Shown: positions 1 through 5,906 of the stretch, one piece after another | Layout of the letters: every line of letters starts with the position of its first letter | Position numbering within the stretch: the stretch's first letter is position 1 | Notes under the pieces: model-generated | Database searches by the model: none | Told to the model about the DNA's origin: nothing | What the model saw: the letters and a program-made list of their open reading frames with translations, nothing else | Assembly: GCA_016939345.1 (NCBI GenBank) | Contig: JAFGHG010000156.1 | Location: 1 to 10,089 of the forward strand | Direction: 5' to 3' | Length of the DNA stretch: 10,089 nt | DNA from: Candidatus Omnitrophota bacterium | Lineage (GTDB): Bacteria > Omnitrophota > Gorgyraeia > Duberdicusellales > 4484-171 | Translations under genes and position numbers: made by a program

Positions 1-722
1 CGGCCACCCCTATACCAAGGACCCTTTACATGAGTTTTATCGGTTTAAAAAGTATATCCCTCATTCGTACTCCGCCAAAACAGCGCCTGTCTGTTAAGAC
101 CGTCAATATCAATATCAGAAAGGACGTAATCAAAGAGGCGATTGAGAAAGAGGTAAAAAGAAGAGGCCAGGTTTTTTTTATCCATAACCGCATAGAAACT
201 ATACCAAAAATCGAAAAATTACTGAGAAAAAATTTGTCGCCTGAAATAAGGATAAGCATTGTCCATGGCCGGATGTCAGCTAAAGAGATCGAAAAGGTTA
301 TGTATGATTTCATCAATAAAAAAACAGACTGCCTGCTTTCTACGGCTATAGTCGAATCTGGCATAGATATCCCCAGCGCTAACACTATTTTTATAAATGA
401 CGCCCACCGCTTTGGCCTGGCTGACCTTCATCAGTTAAGGGGCAGGGTTGGCCGCATGAACATCCAGGCTTATGCTTACCTAATCAGCCCCCCTTTGGAC
501 ATCATACCTAAAGAGGCTTCGCAAAGATTAAAATATATTTGTGAATTTTCGCATCTTGGTGCAGGATTCGAGGTGGCCATGAGCGACTTGGAGCTTAGAG
601 GAGCGGGAAATATTCTTGGCAAAGAACAGCATGGGTTTATCTGGATGGTTGGTTTTGATTTGTATTGTAGATTACTTAAGAAAGAGATAGAATACTTAAA
701 AGAATCGTTTAATATTAACTGA
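1..722 (+). CDS. mfd: Transcription-repair coupling factor Mfd, 3' part only (5' end outside window)
   Basis: Mfd is a cytoplasmic ATP-dependent DNA translocase that removes stalled RNA polymerase and recruits UvrA. The gene enters from the left edge, read in frame from base 3. The visible part begins at the SF2 motif III region (ATPIPRTL) and continues through the second RecA-like domain: VFFIHNR, VHGRMS, a STAIVESGIDIP motif V region and QLRGRVGR (motif VI). The TRG region follows (MSDLELRGAGNILGKEQHG, then VGFDLYCRLL). VGFDLYCRLL and GKEQHG separate it from RecG, which shares LRGRVGR. The protein stops about 15 residues after that motif, whereas E. coli Mfd continues for roughly 150 residues (domain D7, TRCF domain). 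No D7 remnant is visible before the next gene, so the short end looks natural. The stop at 720-722 lies 26 bases before the SurA-like start, suggesting one operon. Identity is confident; loss of D7 is read from length and motifs. Confidence 0.95.
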   Translation, partial: ATPIPRTLYMSFIGLKSISLIRTPPKQRLSVKTVNINIRKDVIKEAIEKEVKRRGQVFFIHNRIETIPKIEKLLRKNLSPEIRISIVHGRMSAKEIEKVMYDFINKKTDCLLSTAIVESGIDIPSANTIFINDAHRFGLADLHQLRGRVGRMNIQAYAYLISPPLDIIPKEASQRLKYICEFSHLGAGFEVAMSDLELRGAGNILGKEQHGFIWMVGFDLYCRLLKKEIEYLKESFNIN

Positions 723-735
723 TTATTGTTAGTTT

Positions 736-742
736 AAGGAGG
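736..742 (+). promoter_or_regulatory. Strong Shine-Dalgarno site for the SurA-like gene
   Basis: AAGGAGG ends six bases before a GTG codon at 749. This fixes that GTG as the start of the chaperone gene even though it is not ATG. It is one of only two strong Shine-Dalgarno sites in the window. Confidence 0.85.
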
Positions 743-748
743 CCATCA

Positions 749-1642
749 GTGAAAGACATATTTTCTATAATCATCATTGCTCAATTTCTATTCGCGGGTT
801 TTAACAGTGAAGCTGCTGAAGTCGCCAAGATAATTGCTAAAGTCAATGGACAGGTTATAACTACAAAAGACCTTGAGGATTATTGCAGTGCTTTGGAGAT
901 CAAGTTTTCTGAAGGCGATGAGAAACTTTCTTGTGATGATCCTGAATTTAGAAAAAAGGCCTTGGATAAATTAATAGAGGACAGGCTGATTCTTGATGAG
1001 GCCAAAAAAGAAAAGATAGAAGTCCCCCCGTCAGTGATTAACGAAAAACTCGAACAGATGATGGTTTCCTATCCTTCCAAGGAAGATTTTGACCACTCTA
1101 TGGCCGAGAAGGGCCTTACTATAACTTCCTTGAAGGAGATAATCAAGGAAAAATACCTGATGCAGGTGATTATTGAAAAAAATGTCCGTTCTCAGATAAG
1201 CGTTTCGCCTCAAGAGATCAGCGATCTATATTCTGACAGGCATAAGGATTTTGTTGCTCCCCAGACATATGTTTTCTATATTGCCCAGTCCCCAGATTTT
1301 GTTCCTATAAAAGAACTGGGCATGGCAATCGATAAATATGGCATCACAAAAGTCAGTGAAAAGAGCAATATGCTTGTTAAGATCGAGTCAAGCTTAGAAG
1401 AGCTTCGCCCAGAATTATTTCAGATTTTAAAAGATTTGGCACTTGATGAGTATAAAATAAGCGATATAGAAGGTATTTATTTTATTTTATACCTGACTCA
1501 AATTAAAGAACCCCGGCTACTGCCTTTGTCAGAAGTCAAGGAACATCTTTATGGATACATAAAAGAAGTTAAGTTTAAGCAAAGATTCGAAGAGTGGGTA
1601 AAAGAACTCAGGGAAAGGGGGGTAATCAAAAAATTGCAGTGA
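749..1642 (+). CDS. SurA-like periplasmic chaperone (SurA_N domain, degenerate parvulin region)
   Basis: Probable exported folding factor for outer-membrane or periplasmic proteins. The 297-residue protein starts at GTG, set by a strong Shine-Dalgarno. Residues 1-23 look like a signal peptide: a hydrophobic stretch at 4-18, then SEAA before the likely cleavage. Residues 27-150 match a SurA_N-type domain, with VNGQVITTKDLEDY at 32-45 followed by charged helices. Residues 168-253 sit where parvulin belongs but lack the usual HIL motif (TYVFYIAQ instead) and the FGYHI-type end, so prolyl isomerase activity is doubtful. The last 40 residues form the C-terminal helix that packs on the SurA_N core in this family. 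Two cysteines (46, 62) could pair in the periplasm. The stop overlaps the likely GTG start of pdxA. The position directly before pdxA-rsmA matches surA in E. coli and supports the call; a generic PpiC/SurA-family protein is the alternative. Confidence 0.8.
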   Translation: MKDIFSIIIIAQFLFAGFNSEAAEVAKIIAKVNGQVITTKDLEDYCSALEIKFSEGDEKLSCDDPEFRKKALDKLIEDRLILDEAKKEKIEVPPSVINEKLEQMMVSYPSKEDFDHSMAEKGLTITSLKEIIKEKYLMQVIIEKNVRSQISVSPQEISDLYSDRHKDFVAPQTYVFYIAQSPDFVPIKELGMAIDKYGITKVSEKSNMLVKIESSLEELRPELFQILKDLALDEYKISDIEGIYFILYLTQIKEPRLLPLSEVKEHLYGYIKEVKFKQRFEEWVKELRERGVIKKLQ

Positions 1643-2568
1643 AAAAAAAGTCAGTTATCATAACCTGCGGAGATCCAGCCGGTTGCGGGCCTTATATCTG
1701 CCTTGAAGCCATAGCGCATCTATATAAAAGAAATATAAACTTCATACTGATAGCAGATGAATACATACTGTCTTCGATAAGAAAATTTAAATCAATCAGA
1801 AAAAAAATATCATTTATCGATGCCAAGACAGATAATATCAGAAAGCTAGTTAAGGGAGAAGCCAGCAAGCTATCAGGCTTGGCTAGTTTGACCTACCTAA
1901 AAATAGCCTGCAAATTATTAAAAAAAGGAATTTCTAAAAGATTGGTTACGGCGCCAGTATCCAAAGAAGCTATTGGGCTGATTAGCCCTGGATTTTGCGG
2001 CCACACTGAGTTTCTGGCGGAGTTTTTTAAGGCAGAAAGCTACGCAATGATGATGTTTTCCAAAGAACTCAAAGTTGTGTTGCTGACGCGTCACGTGCCT
2101 TTGCGTGATGTTCCAAAGATGCTTGACTGTCAAAACATAAATAAAACAATACTCTTGGCAAAAAGATTCTTTGATCATAATTTAAATGTTAAAAATCCCA
2201 GGATAGCGGTAGCCTCTTTTAATCCCCATGCAGGGAAAAATACTTTTTTAGAAAAAGAAGAAAAAATTATTGTTTTAGCTTTGGGCAAAAAAAATAATAA
2301 TGTTTTCGGGCCCTTTGCCGCTGATACTTTATTTGTCAAAGAAAATATAGCAAAGTTTGACTGCATCATAGCCCTGTATCATGATCAAGCCATGATTCCT
2401 TTTAAGCTTCTTTCCTTGCGCCATGGAGTAAACATAACCCTGGGTTTGCCGGTCATAAGGACATCACCAGCGCACGGTGTCGCCTACGATCTTATAGCTA
2501 AAGGACAAAAACCATTTTCTTCATCCATGATCCAGGCAGTAGAACTTTCCCTGAAATTACACCCATGA
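1639..2568 (+). CDS. pdxA: 4-hydroxythreonine-4-phosphate dehydrogenase PdxA
   Basis: Cytoplasmic NAD(P)-dependent, divalent-metal enzyme. It oxidises 4-phosphohydroxy-L-threonine, and the product is condensed by PdxJ to pyridoxine 5'-phosphate in the DXP-dependent vitamin B6 route. Counting from GTG 1639 gives 309 residues; the E. coli enzyme has about 329. Visible motifs are ITCGDPAGCGP (8-18), TAPVSKEAI (104-112), GHTEFLAE (121-128, substrate-phosphate His 122), RHVPLRDVP (metal His 152), FNPHAG (metal His 197), YHDQAMIPFK (metal His 248), then RHGVNITLGLPVIRTSPAHG (261-280). The usual glycine-rich stretch after NPHAG is replaced by KNTFLEKEE, a local departure. GTG 1639 overlaps the SurA-like stop (GTGA). 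A further GTG at 1594 in the same frame would add 15 residues and a 49-base overlap. I prefer 1639 because the family begins just before the GDPAG motif. No strong Shine-Dalgarno is ideally placed; a G-run at 1617-1622 is rather distant. Confidence 0.95.
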   Translation: MKKKSVIITCGDPAGCGPYICLEAIAHLYKRNINFILIADEYILSSIRKFKSIRKKISFIDAKTDNIRKLVKGEASKLSGLASLTYLKIACKLLKKGISKRLVTAPVSKEAIGLISPGFCGHTEFLAEFFKAESYAMMMFSKELKVVLLTRHVPLRDVPKMLDCQNINKTILLAKRFFDHNLNVKNPRIAVASFNPHAGKNTFLEKEEKIIVLALGKKNNNVFGPFAADTLFVKENIAKFDCIIALYHDQAMIPFKLLSLRHGVNITLGLPVIRTSPAHGVAYDLIAKGQKPFSSSMIQAVELSLKLHP

Positions 2569-3326
2569 AACAAAACCGGCGCCTTAGCCAGATATTTTTA
2601 AAAGACCGCTCCTATATCAAAAAAATAATTTCCAATACAGAAATCGATGACCAGATAGTTTTAGAGATCGGTTCAGGCAGCGGAGCCTTAAGTGCTCTTA
2701 TTGCCGAAAAAGCAAAAAAATTGCTCTGCCTTGAAATAGACGAAAGGTTTTGCCGCCTGCTCAAGCAGAGGCTTTCCAGCTTTTCTAATGTAGAGATAAT
2801 AAAATCAGATGTTTTGAATTATAAATTTAAGGAAAGGCTGACTCTCCTTGGTAATGTTCCTTATCATATCAGCAAACGCCTTATCTATCATTTAACTGCT
2901 CAAAGAACATACATTGACAAGGCTTATCTTACTTTTCAAAAAGAATTCGCCAGTAAACTCATTGCCGATTGTGCGTCGCCTTATTATTGCCAGCTTTCTT
3001 GTTTTATACAGTGTTATGCAAAAATAAGTAAGCTTATAGATATACCTTCCGGCTCTTTTAAGCCCCGGCCTAAAGTCGATTCGTCTTTTATACGCATTGA
3101 CTTTTATAATAAACCCGCCTATGCCCTTAAAGATGAACTTTTGTTCGAACAAATAATAAGCAAGGCTTTTTCCCAGAAGAGAAAAAAAATCATAAACTCT
3201 TTGTCCGAATATAAATCGGAAATTTATTCAATGCCAAAAAAATCCCTTGATTTTAACCTAAGGGCCCAGGATATTCCGCTTAAAAGTTTTGTTTTGCTGG
3301 CTAACCGTATTTCCTCATTAAAATAA
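2565..3326 (+). CDS. rsmA: 16S rRNA (adenine(1518)-N(6)/adenine(1519)-N(6))-dimethyltransferase RsmA (KsgA)
   Basis: Transfers four methyl groups from S-adenosylmethionine to two adjacent adenines in the 3' terminal hairpin of 16S rRNA during late 30S assembly. The 253-residue protein is slightly shorter than E. coli RsmA (273). Visible motifs are a QIFLKD start (9-14; usually GQNFLxD, so Gly and Asn are replaced here), LEIGSGSGALSALIA (33-47, SAM-binding motif I), CLEIDERF (55-62, acidic end of strand 2), IIKSDVLNY (78-86), GNVPYHIS (96-103, the catalytic NxPY type), QKEFASKLIA (125-134), FKPRPKVDSSF (165-175) and FSQKRKKIINSL (202-213). The ATG overlaps the pdxA stop as ATGA, so the two are translationally coupled. 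It is the last gene of the upstream operon; a new promoter follows. Confident family assignment. Confidence 0.95.
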   Translation: MKQNRRLSQIFLKDRSYIKKIISNTEIDDQIVLEIGSGSGALSALIAEKAKKLLCLEIDERFCRLLKQRLSSFSNVEIIKSDVLNYKFKERLTLLGNVPYHISKRLIYHLTAQRTYIDKAYLTFQKEFASKLIADCASPYYCQLSCFIQCYAKISKLIDIPSGSFKPRPKVDSSFIRIDFYNKPAYALKDELLFEQIISKAFSQKRKKIINSLSEYKSEIYSMPKKSLDFNLRAQDIPLKSFVLLANRISSLK

Positions 3327-3340
3327 AATTTCAAATCTGC

Positions 3341-3369
3341 TTTACGCAGGCATGCCTTTTTGATATAAT
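3341..3369 (+). promoter_or_regulatory. Sigma70-type promoter with extended -10, upstream of the SNF transporter
   Basis: TTTACG (3341-3346) is separated by 17 bases from a perfect TATAAT (3364-3369). The -10 is preceded by TGA (3361-3363), giving the TGN extended -10. Initiation is expected near 3376. The spacer holds a perfect 10-base palindrome, AGGCATGCCT (3348-3357), next to five Ts; it is too short to be a terminator hairpin. This promoter probably drives the transporter and may drive the following five genes, since no clear terminator is seen before 8744. Confidence 0.75.
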
Positions 3370-3378
3370 CTCTAAGAA

Positions 3379-3420
3379 ATGAGCCTCTGGACTCAATTAA
3401 TAAACATGAAGAAAATATGA
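3379..3420 (+). CDS. Possible 13-residue leader peptide overlapping the transporter start
   Basis: An ATG three bases downstream of the predicted transcription start opens a 13-codon ORF (MSLWTQLINMKKI). Its TGA overlaps the transporter ATG as ATGA. No Shine-Dalgarno fits in so short a 5' end, so it would be translated as a nearly leaderless message. A second in-frame ATG at 3406 gives only MKKI. The transporter itself lacks a clear Shine-Dalgarno, so translation of this ORF could deliver ribosomes to it by coupling. The single Trp codon is not enough to claim attenuation. It could be chance: an open frame this short is not significant on its own. Confidence 0.3.
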   Translation: MSLWTQLINMKKI

Positions 3421-4934
3421 CAACAGAACCTAATCTAGCTCATCATCGCCCTCAATGGAAGACGCATATAGGTTTTGTCCTTGCTGCAGTCGGTTCTGCT
3501 ATTGGTCTCGGAAATATCTGGCGTTTTTCCTATCTTTGTTACAAGAACGGAGGCGGAGCTTTTCTCATACCTTACCTGATAGCCCTTTTTGTAGTCGGGA
3601 TACCCCTGATGATAATGGAGATAGCTTTAGGACATAAGATGCGCGGTTCTGCTCCTGCCAGTTTTGCGAGTATATCGAAAAAATGGGAATGGCTTGGCTG
3701 GTGGCAGATAATATTTGTAATGTTCGGAATAGTACTTTACTATTCTGTAGTGATCGCCTGGTGTCTGAACTTTTTATTTTTTTCTTTTAATCTTTCCTGG
3801 GGCACGGATCCCAATAATTTTTTTTTCCAGGATTTTTTAATGCTTAAGCAAACCCCTTTTGATATCGGTGACGTGCGTTCTCCGATAATCTTATCTCTTT
3901 TGGTTGTTTGGATCCTGAATTGGTTGATAGTTTTTATGGGCGTAAGAGAAGGCCTTGAAAGAGCAAACAAGATTTTCATGCCTTTACTATTTGCTTTAAC
4001 CGGTGTAATCATTTTTTGGGGCCTGAAACTTCCTGGTGCAATGGAAGGAATAAAAGTCTATCTGCGGCCGGATTTCAGCCGTCTTTCTGACATAAGAGTA
4101 TGGATGGATGCATTCAGCCAGATCTTCTTTACCTTAAGCCTTGGATTCGGGATAATGATCGCCTATGCTTCATACCTTCCTAAAAAGGCAGCAATCGTCC
4201 GGGACTCTCTCGTTATAAGCTGTATCAACTGTTCATTTTCTCTCTTTGCCGGTTTTGGTGTTTTTGCGGTTTTAGGTTACATGGCCAAGACTACCGGTCA
4301 GCCGATAAACAGCGTAGTAAGGGAATCAATCGGCCTTGCCTTTGTAGCTTTTCCTAAAGCTATAAGCCTTCTTCCGCATTTTTCAAAACTTTTCGGCATA
4401 CTTTTCTTCGGAAGCCTGGTGATTGCCGGCTTGTCTTCGTCCATCTCTATTATCGAGGCCTTTACCTCGGGCATAGTGGATAAATTTCATTATAAAAGAA
4501 AGACCGTTGTTTCGGTTTTGTCTGTTTTGGGGTTTATCGGCGGGATAATTTTCGCAACTCAGTCTGGATTATTATGGCTGGATATAGTCGATCATTTCTT
4601 GACTCAGTACGGATTGGTAATCGGCGGAATTTTCGAGTGTTTCTTGATAGGCTGGATTTATAAAACAGTCAAGCTTCGCATGCATGTAAACCGCTACAGC
4701 GACTGGAAAATCGGAAAATGGTGGAGCTTTTGTACCAGGGTGGTTGTGCCCGTGGCTTTGATGATACTTTTGATCAGCTCCTTTAAAACCGAACTTAAGA
4801 CGCCTTATGGAGGCTATTCATGGCTGGCTCTGGTTTTAATCGGAAGAGACTGGCTTTTAGTGACTTTATATATGGCTATAATTGTAGCTTCACATCCTTG
4901 GCGGCTTGAGCCTAGCGAAAGGATGATCAAGTAA
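3417..4934 (+). CDS. Sodium-dependent transporter of the neurotransmitter:sodium symporter (SNF/SLC6, LeuT-fold) family
   Basis: Inner-membrane symporter using the Na+ gradient to import a small solute, most likely an amino acid. The 505-residue protein has about 12 membrane segments, near 19-37, 43-68, 92-120, 156-176, 185-204, 231-252, 263-288, 322-350, 364-383, 388-416, 438-457 and 467-491. The first segment reads AAVGSAIGLGNIWRF and leads into NGGGAFLIPY, the family signature. By alignment to LeuT, Na1 ligands are A28, N33, T239 and N271; Na2 ligands are G26, I29, A337, S340 and S341; the outer gate pair is R36 and D392. G30 sits where monoamine transporters have Asp, favouring amino acids. 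Y53, Q235, T239, N271 and S275 match the chloride site of animal family members, with Ser at the LeuT E290 position. The usual Pro of WRFPY is Ser here. It has its own promoter and no clear Shine-Dalgarno. The substrate cannot be named. Confidence 0.93.
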   Translation: MTTEPNLAHHRPQWKTHIGFVLAAVGSAIGLGNIWRFSYLCYKNGGGAFLIPYLIALFVVGIPLMIMEIALGHKMRGSAPASFASISKKWEWLGWWQIIFVMFGIVLYYSVVIAWCLNFLFFSFNLSWGTDPNNFFFQDFLMLKQTPFDIGDVRSPIILSLLVVWILNWLIVFMGVREGLERANKIFMPLLFALTGVIIFWGLKLPGAMEGIKVYLRPDFSRLSDIRVWMDAFSQIFFTLSLGFGIMIAYASYLPKKAAIVRDSLVISCINCSFSLFAGFGVFAVLGYMAKTTGQPINSVVRESIGLAFVAFPKAISLLPHFSKLFGILFFGSLVIAGLSSSISIIEAFTSGIVDKFHYKRKTVVSVLSVLGFIGGIIFATQSGLLWLDIVDHFLTQYGLVIGGIFECFLIGWIYKTVKLRMHVNRYSDWKIGKWWSFCTRVVVPVALMILLISSFKTELKTPYGGYSWLALVLIGRDWLLVTLYMAIIVASHPWRLEPSERMIK

Positions 4935-4992
4935 ATATTTTTCAAAGTCAGGATTAAATTAGCCTCAAAAACCCTTTGGGTTCAGATTATAA

Positions 4993-5904
4993 ATGAAATC
5001 TTTAAAAATAGCCTTATCTATCCTTCTTGTGATTTTGGTCTTGTTGTTGTCCTTTTTTTTTATTTCAAGAAAAAAGGAAGATTCAGAGCAGCGGCTAAAG
5101 CAATATTTTATTTCAGAAGTCAAGAAAATTGCCGTTCAGGAACTTAGTAATGCAAGCGTTGACTATTCGGTTTATGTTAAAAGCTTAAAAGACGACGGTA
5201 AATGTTTTGAGATCGGCAGGCATAGACAGTTTCCGGCTGCCAGCCTTATAAAACTGCCAATTCTGGCTTCGGCTATTAAAGCTGTAAGCGAAGGAAAAAT
5301 ATCCCTTGGCGATAAAATAACTATTGAAAAGAAAGATATTACAGGAGGCTCAGGGATATTAAAGTCAGCAAATCCTCCCTATACTCTAAGTTTTGAAAAA
5401 TTACTTGAGTTGATGATAGCGGCAAGCGATAACACAGCCACTAACAAGGTTATCAAGATTTTAGGCCAAGATTATATTATCGCCACTTTTGAGGAGTTAA
5501 AGCTTAATGATACAGTATTGGGCAGGATGATTTTAGATTTTTCCCTCCGTAATAAGGGGGTAGAAAACTACACAAGTTCTTACGACACATACCTGGTCCT
5601 TGAGAAGCTATACCATAAAGAGCTTTACGACCCTAAACTCTGCGAACTCGCCATAGATTTTTTGAAAAATCAAAAGGTCAGAGATCGGATCCCGCGTTTT
5701 TTACCGGAAGACGCCGTTATCGCTAATAAAACCGGGCTTGAAAGGGGAGTGGTCCATGATGCAGGTATAGTCTATTTACCTGACAACGATTACATAATCT
5801 GTGTTTTAGTAAAAAATGAGAGGGTATACGCCAGGAGCAAAAAATTTATTGCCCAAGTCTCATTATTAACATATAATTTTATGGTAAACAATAATAATCC
5901 TTGA
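4993..5904 (+). CDS. Membrane-anchored class A beta-lactamase-fold serine hydrolase, probably not a beta-lactamase
   Basis: Penicillin-interacting-type serine enzyme of 303 residues. One N-terminal membrane segment (5-24) has no lipobox, so the catalytic domain should sit outside the inner membrane. The three active-site motifs are present: S84-L-I-K87 (in FPAASLIKLPI), S145-D-N147 (in AASDNTATN) and K246-T-G248 (in NKTGLERG). The omega loop differs from true class A enzymes. Between SDN and KTG there is no ExxLN motif, and the stretch aligned to TEM residues 164-170 contains no Glu. That Glu activates the deacylating water, so efficient beta-lactam hydrolysis is unlikely. A role in peptidoglycan or another peptide/ester hydrolysis is possible; the family (Beta-lactamase2 type) contains many uncharacterised members. 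The gene starts 58 bases after the transporter, without a clear Shine-Dalgarno, and ends two bases before the next start, so it is probably co-transcribed with both. Confidence 0.85.
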   Translation: MKSLKIALSILLVILVLLLSFFFISRKKEDSEQRLKQYFISEVKKIAVQELSNASVDYSVYVKSLKDDGKCFEIGRHRQFPAASLIKLPILASAIKAVSEGKISLGDKITIEKKDITGGSGILKSANPPYTLSFEKLLELMIAASDNTATNKVIKILGQDYIIATFEELKLNDTVLGRMILDFSLRNKGVENYTSSYDTYLVLEKLYHKELYDPKLCELAIDFLKNQKVRDRIPRFLPEDAVIANKTGLERGVVHDAGIVYLPDNDYIICVLVKNERVYARSKKFIAQVSLLTYNFMVNNNNP

Positions 5905-5906
5905 TA

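Noticed and set aside
700..750. Frameshift explaining the short Mfd end
   Set aside because: No D7-like sequence is seen in any frame downstream; a Shine-Dalgarno and a real gene follow at once, so a sequencing or mutation frameshift is unlikely.
1594..1638. GTG at 1594 as an upstream start for pdxA
   Set aside because: It would add 15 polar residues before the family's usual start and overlap the SurA-like gene by 49 bases. GTG 1639 gives the common GTGA junction and normal N-terminus.
3337..3361. Possible rho-independent terminator after rsmA (CTGC/GCAG stem and AGGCATGCCT next to a T-run)
   Set aside because: The stem is four base pairs at most and the palindrome has no room for a loop. 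The segment also overlaps the promoter elements, so I do not call a terminator.
4970..4982. AACCC-TTT-GGGTT inverted repeat between the transporter and the serine hydrolase
   Set aside because: A five-pair stem with no following T-run is too weak for a terminator, and no operator family is recognised.
4993..5904. Antibiotic-resistance beta-lactamase
   Set aside because: The omega-loop Glu motif is missing, the protein is membrane-anchored without a cleavable signal, and there is no mobile-element context.
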